A stretch of 64,000 bases of DNA from Sanghuangporus weigelae (GCA_033182465.1 CP137319.1:372001-436000), one strand, 5' to 3'; shown: positions 24,501-36,698, counted from the stretch's first letter. Notes: generated by a model from the sequence alone, not told the origin. Numbers and translations are program-made.

Positions 24501-27500
24501 ATGATGTTACGTGCTGCTCTATTCGCCGTCACGGGTCTCGTCGCGTCTGTTTCTGTTTATGCGCAAGACAACAGCTCAGACTCGGATTTGCCAAACTCTT
24601 TCCCTCACGACTATCCTGGCAAACCAAGCGGTGACTTCAGTCCAGAGTGGCAAGACTGTGAGTTTCCGCCATCTTTCTCCAAGCAGTTGTATCATGATGC
24701 TGACCGGATCCTGTAATATGTAATGCGTCCCATCGGACTTCTCAGATTTTCTCGTGAAAGATCCATTGCCAAATGTAACATTCCCCCTGAACCGCAACTT
24801 CGCAGGAAACATCCCCGTGAACCGCGCGAACCACCCAAATGACACGCTTTTCTTCTGGGCATTCGAAAGTCAGAACGGATCGCTCACTTCGGACGCAGGA
24901 GACCGTGCTGATGTACCGTGGGCCATTTGGCTAAACGGAGGGTGGGTCCATCTGTTCTGCTCTGTTGTATCAGATTCCCTGAACTCACACTTGTTTTATG
25001 TAGACCGGGAGCATCTAGCTTATTAGGTCTCCTAGAAGAGCTGGGACCGTTACTAGTCACAGAAACTGGTGGCCTCGAGCCAAATGAATTCAGCTGGGAT
25101 AAACTCGTTGATTATGTTTGGATTGACCAGCCTGTGTACGTTCTTTCTCAATCCGGGTTAAGAAAATATGTTTGTTAATAGTCTTTCGGGTAAACAGCGG
25201 AGTTGGCTTTGCAACGGCGGACAGTTCGGGTTATGGTACGAAGTCACTTTACATGCCTTGCATTTCGTAATTGATTTGGGTTTATTGTAGTTGCGGACGA
25301 GGACCAAATGGGTGAAGACTTCGTGCGTCTGGTCTCCTTGTTCCTATCGGTCTCTCACTTTCTCTGATCATTTCTAAAATGATAGCTCGGGTTCCTGAGC
25401 AATCTGGTCAAAGTTTTCCCAAGTCTCGCTTCACGGCCCCTTTTACTGACCGGAGAGAGCTACGCTGGAACATATATTGTGAGTCCGATGAATCGCGGGA
25501 CATTCTATTAGTGTACAGGAACTCTAACATCAATATTACTTTAGCCATATATCATGAAATCTATCTTTTCCGCCGAGAACCCACCCGTTAACTTATCAAA
25601 AGCGGCCATTGGGAATGGCGCTATTGGCACTATATCTGAAACGCAACAGCTTACAGCGGTATGAACTTATTTCGCCTTCCGATTCTCTGTACTTCGCCTA
25701 ATTTAACGATCTGTTGCACGCGCCGATCGAATTATTCATAGATGGCGATCATTGAGACCTACCCGCAACTGATCGGTTACGACACGGAGGTATACGAGTA
25801 CTTCCGGGAACAGTAAGTCTTTCACTAGTCTGCCTGGAGATATTTTTAAGCTATCTCAATACATGATAGATCACATCTTTGCGGCTATGACCTCAACCTC
25901 ACGTACCCACAGACAGGAGGCCACTTTCCGACGATCAACCTTAACTTCACCACCGGACTTCCGATTGGCTTCAACTCCACCGACAGCTCTTCTCTCGCGT
26001 CTACATCTATTTCAGAGTTCAAGTTTGCGGCTCTCCCGCCCTCGCAACGGCCTGCTCGCACTTCAGGCTCATCGTTGCTTCCCCGTGGCTTGGTTGACAC
26101 TTTGGTAGCGATAGACAGAGATGGTGTGCTTCCTGGTGTGCGATCTCAGGGTTACACTGGCATGCTGTCTCCTCGTATGTTGAGGGAGCGTGAAGAGCGT
26201 AGAGAGGCTTGGTACGCTATGCGTGGAGGGCGGACCATGTCGAAGAGGGACTTGAGCGGTCGCGCGAATGGGACGATTGATCCCTGGTATGCGTGCTTCG
26301 TGAGTTCAGAGGTCGAGGATTATGCGTTGAACTTCTCCGTGCCTTGGAGTAGGTTTTCTTTGCCAGCTCTAAAGTTCGATGTATTTTACTGATGTACACC
26401 TTGTTGCTTTTCTTGGCAGGTTGGGCCGCACCTGAGACGGTTGATGAGGTGACAAACGCGTATGCACCCTTTAATGTACGTTTACACCCTTGCTCTATCG
26501 CTACAAGTTGCCTGGGGAATTTTTACGGATTACGGGTGAATATATAGCCATACAACATTCCAGATGCTCGCAAACCATCTCCCAACATCGACCCAACTCC
26601 CTTCTTGAATGGTCAGTATTTCCATATTTCTTCATTAAGCTGCGGATCGGACATGTAGTTATCTCATCGTTCTTCAGACCCTGCGACGCGTGCAGCGCTG
26701 CATGCTCCAACCAGCAAAAATTGGTCGCTAATTACTAATTACCCGTTCAATAATACACTTGACTTCCGTGAGTAATGTCGGGAAGAATATCCTGAGGTGA
26801 TCATTCGGACTGATTAATCCTGATATCTACGTAGCCCCGGAGATTTTGAATCCGTTTGGTGATCCTAGTTCGTCTTTATTTTTTCGCCCTCACTACCATT
26901 TGCTAATTTCCTTGTCCAGGTCTTCCGTAAGTGACTCTTCTAATCCCAGGAAATTGCCCTTAATTCCAGTCTCTTTTTTGAAGACCATCAACGTTCTTTG
27001 ACGAATTATTGGCCAACGCATCGGCGGCTAGCGTACCCGTTCTAATCTATAACGGAAACGATGATTCGGTCGTACACCATTTCACCAACGAAGGTATGTC
27101 ATTGCTTAGTCCATTTAGCAAGACTTCGACTAATGAACCCGTCGTCTCATTCACTATGCAGTTGTCATTCAGGTATGTATCTTGCAGTTCTATTCATGAA
27201 TAGCATGCCGTCGCTAACGATTTCCGTTTGGATAATAGAACACGACTTTCGGCGGTATCCAAGGCTTTACGAAGAGGCCATCTACTCCGCTCCTGGATGA
27301 TGATGGAAGCTTCCTTGGTGTCGTCCATCAGGAGCGAGGACTGATTTATGCCATCATTGTCCATTCGGGTCACGAAGTACCGGAGTATGCTCCAAGGGCT
27401 GTGCGTATCACATTCCTGCAGATGGAAAACCTCATAATAACGAGTACTTGTTCAAACAGGCACTCGTCCTCTTCAGAGACTTCATTCTCGGCTCGAAGGA

Positions 27501-27741
27501 TACGGGCCTTGTAAAAGCAGACGGGAGCGTCGTTGGTGGGGAAGATCCTTCCTTGATCGTCGGTGACACGGGTGCGATTCCGGGTCAGGCGAGCATTCTG
27601 TACGGAAGCGGGACAGCCACGTCGGTCTACATAGCTCCGTCTGCAAGCATCGCATCGTGGGATGGCTTCTTATCGGACGTTGCAGCCGCAAAGACTTCGG
27701 ACGTGGCTCAGACGCCGAAGCCCACCATATCTAACGCATGA
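24501..27741 (+). CDS. Secreted serine carboxypeptidase (peptidase family S10)
   Basis: A secreted or vacuolar acid exopeptidase that removes C-terminal residues. Start MMLRAALFAVTGLVASVSVY gives a signal peptide; an ATG at 24462 in frame would only add a charged extension. At least 14 short introns. Landmarks: NHPNDTLFFWAFES, PWAIWLNGG/PGASSL (the S10 substrate-binding block, split by an intron near 24943-25004), DYVWIDQPV/GVGFATADSSGY, the nucleophile motif LTGESYAGTY at about 25445, an N-glycosylated middle region (NLNFTTG, NGTIDPWYACF), the Asp motif VLIYNGNDDSVVHHF at about 27034, and the His motif IVHSGHEVPEYAPRA at about 27360. So all three catalytic residues are present. The C-terminal tail is Ser/Ala-rich and ends KPTISNA. 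Closest in layout to fungal S10 enzymes of the carboxypeptidase S1/OcpA type. Confidence 0.92.
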
Positions 27742-28573
27742 TTGAAACTTTAGCCTAAATGGACTATGCAACGACAATGCGTTCAGATCGTTAGAGTTGT
27801 CAAAGCTCGATGCACGGACTCAGACAATATTTTAACGACGTTACGTAGCATGTATAAGATTGTGACGTATAGTAATTCCAGCCCAAATCCAATTTGAGAA
27901 TGTTCGTGATGAGCTTGCAACTGATCTCGTTCGTTTCCAGTACTTTTAGAATCAATGACTTATCATGAATGCTGAGACAAATGTGGTCTTGATTAGTCTT
28001 TCAAACTCATTCACAACGCATGTCCTACGTAAAGTGGAAGCAAACAATCAACGTTGAATTCCTCACATCTACAGTATTTTGTTGAATGACTTCTGGAGCT
28101 GATCTGAAGTGCGTCCTGACATATCAATTTCATCAAATCATGATACCTTTTACAAGGGATGTAAAGAAGGGACTGTCTTTGCTCTTACTAATTCTCTGTC
28201 TTGTGTACCAGTACTTGACATCTTTTCAAGGTAGGCGAAAGAGGCAACCCGACATAATTTCAAAAATGGCGCAGGATACTAGATTCAGATTTAAAAAAAT
28301 CACCTATATACGTATTTCTGTTTTTATTCATGGCCAGGCCGGTTCGGGACAAAGCGCAGATGAATCAAAATGGCTTGTATTTACTATTGTAACAAGTATT
28401 TACGCCCTCATTAGTGAGAAAGAAATAATGTAGCTAGGCGAAATGCTTGCGGGTTATCATTTATGGATTCCAGAACAAATCGACTACAAAACTGATAATA
28501 ATAAAAAGAGTCCTTCTTCGATAATTTAAAGCGACGTAGGTCCAGTCTATTCATAGCGACAATGCCCCTCATC
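27742..28573. other. Intergenic region between convergent carboxypeptidase and DUF6533 copy C genes
   Basis: Low-GC sequence with the two 3' flanks. The plus-strand frame at 28086-28433 has no recognisable features. No gene seen. Confidence 0.55.
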
Positions 28574-30190
28574 CTACTCGAAAATGAACGGCTGTAACAT
28601 CAAAGTTTGTGGAGAACTCACCGAGAGTTGCAAGCTAGTATTGCCTGCTATGGTCACACGGAAAGTAGAAATGTCGGATAAGGACTTGGCATACTGTCTC
28701 TGAATATAGTAGCTCTTCTTCAATTTGAGCAGAAGGTTCGGTGCAAGTACGCCTGAGATTGCAATGGAAGCGAGCATATGTGTCGCGGCGAACGTTTCCT
28801 GCGCATCATTGATCATTAGCAACAGAAAGGGTTACAAGGCGTGGAACGACAGACCATGAATGGACCAACGAGGGATGGATTGAAAATGGATGGAGAAAGA
28901 AAGAAAAATACCGCAGAAATGTATACAACAAAGATTCTAGTACAAGATTAGCTTGTGCCCGGACGAAGAAATCACTCACGCAGAGAAATACAACATATTG
29001 TCTCGTATCAAGGTGTTGGTAAGGTCTGAGACATTTTCACTGCAGGTTCTTCTCCTTCTCATAACGAATTCGAAAAAGACCATCAAAAATGTCACCATTT
29101 CATTGAGCAAGAATGATGCCCAGAAAAGAGGCGAATAATGTATGACCCCATCAGAACCGAGTGTGTTTTGTTCTGAAGTATAGATCCAATATGGAAGACG
29201 AGCAGATGTCTTCGCGCCTGGGTGACTGGTGTCAATTATGCAAATAATGTGCAGAAATTATGACAAACCTTGAAAAAAGGTCATTTGAATAACGAAAAAA
29301 AGCGATCGCTATAATATCGAGTATGACGAATGTACAAATTGCAGCTTTGCTTTTGCCATAGATCTAGAGTGCGTATGTCCTTAGTAATTGAAGCAAGACT
29401 AAAACACAAAATATGTGAGCATTAGACTCAGAAGTAAGAATAAGGCCAACCCATTGCACACGTCGCCACAATAGCTCCTGTGTAAACCAAAACTTTGTAT
29501 GGAAAGAATTCTAATGATACGACGATGAAAAATGTCAGATGCAGGAGTTTTCATATACGGACCATCTCTAATATTATGCCCAATCAGCGTTTGACTAAAC
29601 GAGAGAGGTTTTATCAAAGAAATCTCACTGTTCAGCCTCTAGTACTAATGCCCCGCTTGTATTACCAGCGACAGATATCAAAGAAAATCGGAAGTGTGCT
29701 GACATGATAGAACACATAAGAAACTTCCAGTTATAATAAAATAGCACATACTCTGGCAGTGAGTATAACTAGGAGATATTAAGCACTTCCGCATTGAAAA
29801 TCGAGATGCTTACATGATCGAAATTGTTGCGAGATATCTTCCGACAATGTAGAACGCAGATCCAAAAGTGAAAGGTTTTAGCTTTATATGCGGAATCAGC
29901 GACATTCGTGCAGGCTGAAACAAGTATAAATTCTACCCATATCAATGTAATCTGACAACATGAATACGGATCTAAGTAAGCCATTTTTGTTTCGGGCCTT
30001 CATTAGTATGAGAAATTACCTCGTCCCCGATGGTGAGAACTATGCGATTCGTAAACCATTAGCTGTGTGTGTGTTATTTGTCGATTGAGGACGCACTGAA
30101 ATTATAAAAGAAAAAAGTCAAATTCGCCACTACATGATCATGTAAGCTCCATGCATCATACAGAATGTAGTCTGCAACGAACCTCTCAGA
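28574..30190 (-). CDS. DUF6533 family multi-pass membrane protein, copy C
   Basis: Third member of the family, without a neighbouring PPEY gene. On the minus strand: a helix with VLTIGDE near 30035, then an exon giving ITLIW near 29955; KPFTFGSAFYIVGRYLATIS near 29800-29880; a central LRTYAL-type segment near 29340; FLLNEMVTF-like sequence near 29090-29110; and the last helix LASIAISGVLAPNLLLKLKK then SYYIQRQ at 28690-28790. The tail ends near 28574 or continues through a GTGAGT donor at about 28623. Exon limits are approximate and the 5' end is the least certain part. Very AT-rich compared with the neighbouring carboxypeptidase and deaminase genes. Could be intact or decaying. Confidence 0.6.
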
Positions 30191-30663
30191 TAGTTTAAAG
30201 CAATAGGACCATACAGCCGCGAATTATCAACTTCTGTGACTGCGACCATTTGATCTCGAGAATCGACTGAATGTGAGAGTTCGGGAGAAAGGACGCGACG
30301 AGCCAAGTAGGCCGGGTTGTTGTTCTTATATGCCAGAAGTCAACCGGCCTTTCAATATAATGCGGAGATGATGATCAATAGATTGAAACGGCATCAGTCT
30401 TCATTCGTGATTTCCCATGTCGAAGAAGACCACTATGCATGTGACGATAGACACAGATGTGTGAGAGGCGCTGTTATCCGAAATAGTCCGCATACGATGA
30501 TTTGGAAATGAAAATACTAGATTTTTCATTGTGAACTCGAGCACAAATCTTGTTTTGTTCAAGTCTAGTCCTTATTGACAGTACGACCGAATCATGATTC
30601 ACCAATATCCTCGTTCCATTCCTACAGATCAGATCATTGGCATGATGAACAGACGCCATAGCC
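30191..30663. other. Intergenic region between DUF6533 copy C and cytosine deaminase
   Basis: Contains the promoter side of DUF6533 copy C and the 3' flank of the deaminase gene. No coding sequence supported. Confidence 0.5.
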
Positions 30664-31246
30664 TCACGCAGAAGGACGCACCTCCGGATGTTCCTGGATG
30701 AACTGTTCCATTAACTTCTTGCATTCAGGATCATCCAGCACAACAACTTCAACACCACGGGACTTGAGATACTCCTCGCCGCCAAGGAAGGTCTTGTTTT
30801 CACCGATGACCACACGCGGTATATTGTACAGCAAAATCGTTCCAGTGCACATATCGCAGGGGCTTGAAATGGTGAGAACGTCCATCAGCCAAAAATATCC
30901 GAAGAAAAGCGACCACTACGCACCTCAATGTTGTGTACTATATTTACAGTCAGCATGCATCTCTTATCTTGATCCGCCTATTCGGACTTACCATAGTTGA
31001 CTTGCGATACACGCTGGCCTTCAGCCTCCCTGCCTGTTCAAGCGTTGCAGTCTCACCGTGCAAGATTGGTGAATTTTTCTGGATTCTCTGATTATGGCTC
31101 GCCGCTAACAGCTTCAGCTCTCCGCCTGCTTCTTGCGTGACGAGTGCCGAACCGATAGGTATTCCGCCCTCTAAAAGAGATTTTTTTGCCTGCTCAATTG
31201 CAGCGCGCATGCCGAGTGTGTCGTCGAAGGGTGCTAAGGCCGTCAT
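30664..31246 (-). CDS. FCY1: Cytosine deaminase
   Basis: Hydrolyses cytosine to uracil in pyrimidine salvage; the same family converts 5-fluorocytosine in yeast. Three exons, 31246-30992, 30937-30924 and 30862-30664, give 155 residues (yeast Fcy1 has 158). Zinc and catalytic residues are all present: HGET supplies the His ligand and proton-shuttle Glu, and SPCDMC supplies the two Cys ligands. Flanking family sequence: GGIPIGSALV near the N-terminus, TGTILLYNIPRVVIGENKTF then LGGEEYLKSRGVEVVVLDD. The middle exon is only 14 nt and codes YTTL plus two bases of the Ser in SPCDMC. Fungal/bacterial-type enzyme, absent from animals. Confidence 0.96.
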
Positions 31247-31478
31247 CGTCTAAGATTGAGAAAAAATGAACCGGTTAGTGGATGCTGATATCTGAGACCT
31301 GAGCTTATCGGCCAAGAGGTTTCTGCCTTATCATTTTACCATCTACCCTCTATGGGATTGTTTAAACCTCAGTATCTCTCGATATCGAAATTAAGAGGAA
31401 ACGACAACGAATTACATGTAATGGCGATAGTAGCACTTGATCGTGGGAATGCCGGATATTTACCCCACACACTTTGCT

Positions 31479-31494
31479 AACCGAGCCGGAACCA
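31479..31494 (+). promoter_or_regulatory. Shared promoter element of F-box-like family a, copy a1
   Basis: The 12-base core GAGCCGGAACCA, preceded by AACC, lies 82 bases before the a1 start codon. It recurs at matching distances before copies a2 and a3, followed in each by a CT-rich stretch (CTCTCTTCATTCACC-like). Confidence 0.65.
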
Positions 31495-31575
31495 AACCTC
31501 GCGCATCTTTCTCTCTTCATCATTCACCACATCACCCCTTCATTCACCTACTCAACCAACGATCACTGAGAACAG

Positions 31576-32716
31576 ATGTTATCGTATATCGCGAATATTC
31601 CTCCTGAAATCTGGGTCCACATTCTAACAGACACCGTATCTCCTTACTGGCCGAATAACTCTTTCTTTCCGCCCGCAGACGATTTCACGCTCATCACCGG
31701 ATTCAAAGGAGCTTGTTCTGCTTTCAAGTTACTTGCCAAAGAGACCGAAAGATTTCTCAGAAATCAAAATATAAACATAGTTGACTCTGGAGAGATTCTT
31801 CGTTCGAAAGATGAAGACCTCGCTCGGATAAAGTATGTCAAGCACCATTCCCGCTATGTCCTTCAATCACATTTTTGCCTTGGTATTGAATCTATTGATG
31901 CTCATACATGACACTAAAGACGAATCGCTATCAGGCGTAGAATTACGCTTGCTGACTTTCAACTTCTCATACCGCGCTGCCTAAATCTCGTCTCCTTGTC
32001 CTTCGCATTCTCCGAACGCAGTTTTGGACTCCTAGGCCCACAGACAGTCCTTGCATCACACCATCTCATCCGTCTAGATCTTGTATACGAGCACATATGG
32101 TGGCATGCTCCAACTCTTGACTTCCCAAATTTACGTGAGCTTCGGCTATCATCACGAAATCCTCTTGAAAGGCATCGCGATCCCGTTTACGTCCCGCTTG
32201 AAAACACCAATGCTGAACGTTTTGCGGTGAGATTTGCAGTCTATGATTTTATACCAGGAAATTTCATGAGTTGATTCATTTGCAAATGAATGATAGGCTG
32301 ATCTGGTCAGCTCCGTTCGAAAACTCCAACGTCTAAGGCTCCTTTCTGTGCATATCGTTTTGGACCACCATCGCTCGAGAACCGCTCTTATCGGCTCCAT
32401 CCACCATGTGCATCGCATGACGTTAAAGTTCGCTCCAATCGCCTTCACACGTTGTGGGGAATGTATTAGGTATTACAGCAAGGTCGTTCGCGAATATGCC
32501 GAGGTTGTACGGTCTCGGGAGGCTAAGCTCAGCGTTATGCTAGCTGAGAATTTACCCCTGCTGGAGAAGGTGATGTGGATGGATACTTGGAATGAGAGCT
32601 ATTGTGATGAAGAGGGGATGCGTGAGTCGAGGATTGTCAGAGTGAAGGATGAGAAAATTTTGGTGAAGATGCAGGAAGAGGTTGTTCCTCCTTTGGAAAC
32701 GTTTTCGTTGGACTGA
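31576..32716 (+). CDS. F-box-like orphan protein, family a, copy a1
   Basis: N-terminal F-box-like segment (MLSYIANIPPEIWVHILTDT), a short leucine-rich middle, and a conserved C-terminal block. Three exons join in frame: the first ends after RIK at about 31829 (phase 2), the second starts at 31918 (RIAIRRRITLADFQLLIPRC), and the third starts at about 32301 (ADLVSSVRKLQRLRLLSVHI). Family signature near the C-terminus: LPLLEKVMWMDTWNESYCDE then EGMRESRIV. A CxxC pair (CGECIRYY) precedes it. By analogy with F-box proteins it may be a substrate adaptor of an SCF ubiquitin ligase, but this is inference. Copies a2 and a3 are close relatives; a4 and a5 (49-52 kb) are distant ones. Confidence 0.75.
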
Positions 32717-33215
32717 TTAATAGCCTTTGAGGACAGGACAAGAAGTTGACACATCGTGCCAACCACAATCATCGGACTATGCTGATTGTGGGGTTTTTTG
32801 TGACTACTGTGATATATTTACATGTACGATGTGGTTTGAATCCAGTACTTATGTCGTATAATTCGCACAAGGAATCATCGACTGCTTTGCTATCTAGCGA
32901 TTGGTATTCAAGTGCAATGTCCTTTATGCATACAGAGTTATTGTTCCCAAGACAGGTAACTTCGATTCGTCAGATTTAAGTAGCGGAAGGCAAAACGAGT
33001 TTACAAGAGTTAGAACATCTCGTGCAATCGGAACTTGACATTCCAAGTCAAAGAATCGGTTATCGGCTGAACTGAAGAGGCATGGGTTTATCGGCCAAGA
33101 GGGTTCTGCCTTATTATCTTGGGTTCTTTAGATCTCGAGAGTATTCTCTTGATATTCAAATGAAGAGGAACGGTCAAGAGCGCATGATCTTACTGCGTCG
33201 TGATTGGTTTTCGAC
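32717..33215. repeat. Duplicated flank: 3' flank of a1 plus an orphaned distal promoter copy
   Basis: 32717-33050 resembles the 3' flank of a3 (39455-39780). About 33090-33215 resembles the distal upstream sequence of a3 (about 38060-38190), including GCGCATGATCTTACT. At a2 this distal part is separated from the proximal promoter by the gene at 33500-35445. Confidence 0.65.
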
Positions 33216-33499
33216 AGAGTCTGTCTGGTAGGAAGCTAGGATAGGGTTAGCGGGAAAACTCAAATATGGCTGTGGAGTGGAAACTAGTTGTTAACAGGTG
33301 AACTTGCGGGTGTGATGCATGCGTCATAGATGATTCATTTCACTTATAACTATCTATCAACCATTTTGGTGTCTTAGATGCACTCTATGGCCGAGCTCGT
33401 CTCGTCTCAGAATGTGCAAGATAATTACTGACTGATGGACGGCATGTATTGCAATATCGTACAAAACTTGATGACAATTGAAGGCACGGGAAATCTACT

Positions 33500-35445
33500 T
33501 CAATACTCCAAACGATACACGTTGTCAATCAGGTCGACGATATGCAAAGGCGTATTTACATCCTTACCCCCCTTATCGTCCGACACAACTACAAGGTCAA
33601 CACGGTTGCTGCCTAACGACTGCAACCCGTCAGGCTTGATGTCATGACTGGTAATTTTGACCGTCACTTGTAGTATTACCGTGTGATCAGTGGCCGGCTC
33701 GTATAGCCAGCCGTCAAAGGATACCTGATTGTCTTCCGCAGGAATGTAGAACGCTCGTTCTTTCTCTTTGGGGGGGTCCCCGTGATAGATGATACGTTTT
33801 ACACTCGCGAACTCGAGCGATGGCTTATTCTGCTGCCCATCCTCTATCTTCACCGCATGGCCCTGGTGTCCGATAAGTAGAGCGTACACGTCGCGCGATT
33901 CATCATCGAAGAACCAATGCTGGTTCTTTTGATTGATCGGCCGTTTAGGATTCCTCGTCATTTTTCGCATTTGCCATTGTCCACCAAGCGGTAAGGTGTT
34001 TAAGACGCTTGCTTCCAATAGGCCACCTGCTGATGCCCTGGCCTTAGGGGTTTTCAAAAATTGGCGATAAAGCTCGTTACCCTTCTCTGCCTCCCGTACA
34101 TTGAAGGCTGTATAGACCAAGTTCGCGACGTGTTTCGACGCGAATTCGGCATACCATTCTCTAGGATCTTTCCCCTGACGCCTTGCAATAAACACGAGCT
34201 GAGTGAATTTCGTCTCGAAATAGCCACGGCCCATGTCTCTTATAATCTTCACGATTCCGTCCCAGTCAACACTGTCGATATTCTTTACGATTTCTGCTTC
34301 ATGGTCATCTGGCGTTTTTGCGATTTCAAACGCAACACGAGCGCTTGGACCATACAGGCGGAAAAACTTTTCCAGAGCACGCTCCGCGATTGGTGTTCTG
34401 CGTCCTTGAAGATTTCGCCTATTTTAAATATCGTTGTCATAAATTGTTTATGTGATGACTGTGAATAAACTCTTACGCGGCAATGATCTCCGCTTCCGAA
34501 AACGGCTCCATCCACAGAGTCACAAACGTCCTATGTTTGGAATAGAAGGTGAAGTGGGTTTCGCGCGGCGATGCCGCCATGACAATCTTTCGACTTGATG
34601 AGTTGCACGCTTCCAGGAAAGACGGGGGCGGAATAAAAATTTGATCGTTACTGTCGACGAGGAACCAAGTGTGCTGAGGTAAAAAGGCGAATTCCTTCTT
34701 AACCAATTCCGAGTAATAAACTCCAGTCGCATGGAAAAGGACGAATTCGCCTGATTTAAACTGATAGATGGTCGTTTGCCGCGCGAGAAGGCGCTGCGCG
34801 AGCAGGACCAAAAGGAACATACTCTTTCCTGGCGTACGGCGGGTTAAATGCGCAAAAGATCGAAGAACTCCTCTCACCGATGCCTGGGGTACCGGTGATA
34901 ACGACACCAGGGACCTCGTCCTCCCCAGAATGCTCGATGTGCAGATCCTTGAACGGATTGTATGGAGGACCTATCGCGTCTGACAGCTCGATTTCCGGCT
35001 TCGGCACATAGCCGCTTTCTATTCCACCTTCTCTGCCGAAGACCTCCCAGATGCGAGCCAAGATAAACCGATACTCGTCTCGCAGAAGAATTCCACGAGA
35101 TTTGTATTGATTCCACAAGATTAGCGGCACTTGATCATAAACAGTCCATTCCAACGCGGTGATATACTCTGGCACCGGGACATTTGCTTGATCATCGGGT
35201 CGATCGCGTACAACTTTCTGAGTGACGTAGACGCGGTCCGGGTTTTGATCTTTCCAGGTCTGGTGGTACAATGCAGCCAGACAGTTTATGTACGCGTGGT
35301 TGCCTATCTTAATGTGTTTCGCGTCAGGGAGCATGCTTGTCACGTCCGAGGCGGTATCGGGCGACACGAGCGACATAGTTGTGACTGAGGAAGACGCCAC
35401 GAGAGATAAACGCCGTCCGGCTACAGAGGCATGCACACGTGACAA
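33500..35445 (-). CDS. Crinkler-type (CR) protein: P-loop NTPase with C-terminal nuclease-like domain
   Basis: Three exons, 35445-34878, 34828-34477 and 34418-33500, join in frame to 612 residues and look whole. The Walker A motif GTPGIGKS (residues about 185-192) is formed only after splicing the first intron; Walker B is probably TWFLVDSND (about 243-251). The C-terminal 90 residues hold FDGWLYEP, then ILQVTVKITSHDIK and VDLVVVSD, a pattern resembling the restriction-endonuclease-like (PD-(D/E)XK) domain paired with P-loop NTPases in fungal Crinkler-type proteins (the CR class described by Zhang, Aravind and colleagues). No signal peptide seen. It starts 120 bases from copy a2, head to head, and lies within that copy's duplicated promoter region, so it probably arrived by insertion. 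An alternative start is the Met at 35376. Confidence 0.75.
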
Positions 35446-35474
35446 GGAGATGGTCGGCTACTATTAGTATTACT

Positions 35475-35490
35475 AACCGAGCCGGAACCA
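35475..35490 (+). promoter_or_regulatory. Shared promoter element of F-box-like family a, copy a2
   Basis: AACCGAGCCGGAACCA, 75 bases before the a2 ATG and only 30 bases from the start codon of the divergent Crinkler-type gene. Confidence 0.65.
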
Positions 35491-35564
35491 CTAGCAAGCC
35501 ACGCTCATCTTCCTCTCTTCATTCACCGCATCACCTCTACTCAACCAAATATCGTTGAAAAGAA

Positions 35565-36698
35565 ATGTTATCGTATATCGCGAATGTTCCTCCTGAAATC
35601 TGGGTCTACATTCTGAGGGAGGCTGTATCTCCTTACTGGCCGAACGAAGCTTTCTTTCCGCCCCCAGACAAATTTACCGTCATCACTGGGTTCAAGAAAG
35701 CTTGTTCCGCTTTCAGATTACTTGCCAGAGAGGCCGAAAGGCTCCTCAGGAATCAAAATATAAACACAGCTGATTTTGAGGCGATCTTTCGTTCGAAAGA
35801 TGAAGACCTCATCCGGATAAAGTATGTCAAGCGCCGTTCCCGCTATGTTTCTTTATCACATTTTTGCCTTAGTATTGACACTCATACACGACACTAAAGG
35901 CGAATTGCTATCAGGCGTAGAATTACACTTGCTGACTTTCAACTTCTCATATCGCGCTGCCCAAATCTCGTCTCCTTGTCCTTCGCATTCTCCGAACGCA
36001 GATTTAGACTCCTAGGCCCACAGACAGTCCTTGCATCACGCAATCTCATCCGTTTGGATCTCGAGTATCAGAACATATGGTGGCATGCTCCGACTCTTGA
36101 CTTCCCAAATTTACGTGAACTACGACTGTCGGCGGAAGATCCTCTTGTAACGCATCAGTGGCCCGTCTACATTTCCTTCAAAACCACCCCTGCTGAACGT
36201 TTCGCGGTGAGCTTTGCAATTTATAATTTTATAGCTGCATGTTCTACGGGCTAACTCGTTTGCGAACGGTAATAGGCAAATCTGGTCAATGCTGTCCGAA
36301 AGCTCCAACGTCTAAAGCTCCTTTCAGTGCACGTCGTTTTGGACAATTTATATTCCATTATCAATGCTAAAAGGGATGTTCACCACCTGCATCGTATGGC
36401 AGATCGAGATTCCCCATTTGACTTCTCAATCTGCAAATACTGCATTGAACAGTATCACAAGAAGGCTTCGTGGCATGCGGAGCTTGTGCGCTCTCGAGAA
36501 GCTAAGCTCAGTGTAATGCTAGCTGAAAAGTTACCCGGACTGGAGAAGGTGCTGTGGATGGATGCATGGAATGAGACCTTCTGCGATGAAAAGGGGATGC
36601 GCGAATCGAATATTATCAGGATGAAGGATGGGCAGATTTTGGTGAAGATCCAGGGAGAGATTATTCCTCCACCGAAGACGTTCTCATTCACGTCGTAG
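35565..36698 (+). CDS. F-box-like orphan protein, family a, copy a2
   Basis: Same three-exon structure as a1 with conserved intron phases. F-box-like start MLSYIANVPPEIWVYILREA. The second exon begins after CACTAAAG at about 35898 (RIAIRRRITLADFQLLISRC). The leucine-rich middle is DFPNLRELRLSAEDPL. The C-terminal signature LPGLEKVLWMDAWNETFCDE is followed by KGMRESNIIRMKDGQILVK, and the protein ends PPKTFSFTS. The CxxC of a1 is replaced by CKYC. No disabling change found, so it looks functional. Function unknown beyond the F-box resemblance. Confidence 0.75.
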
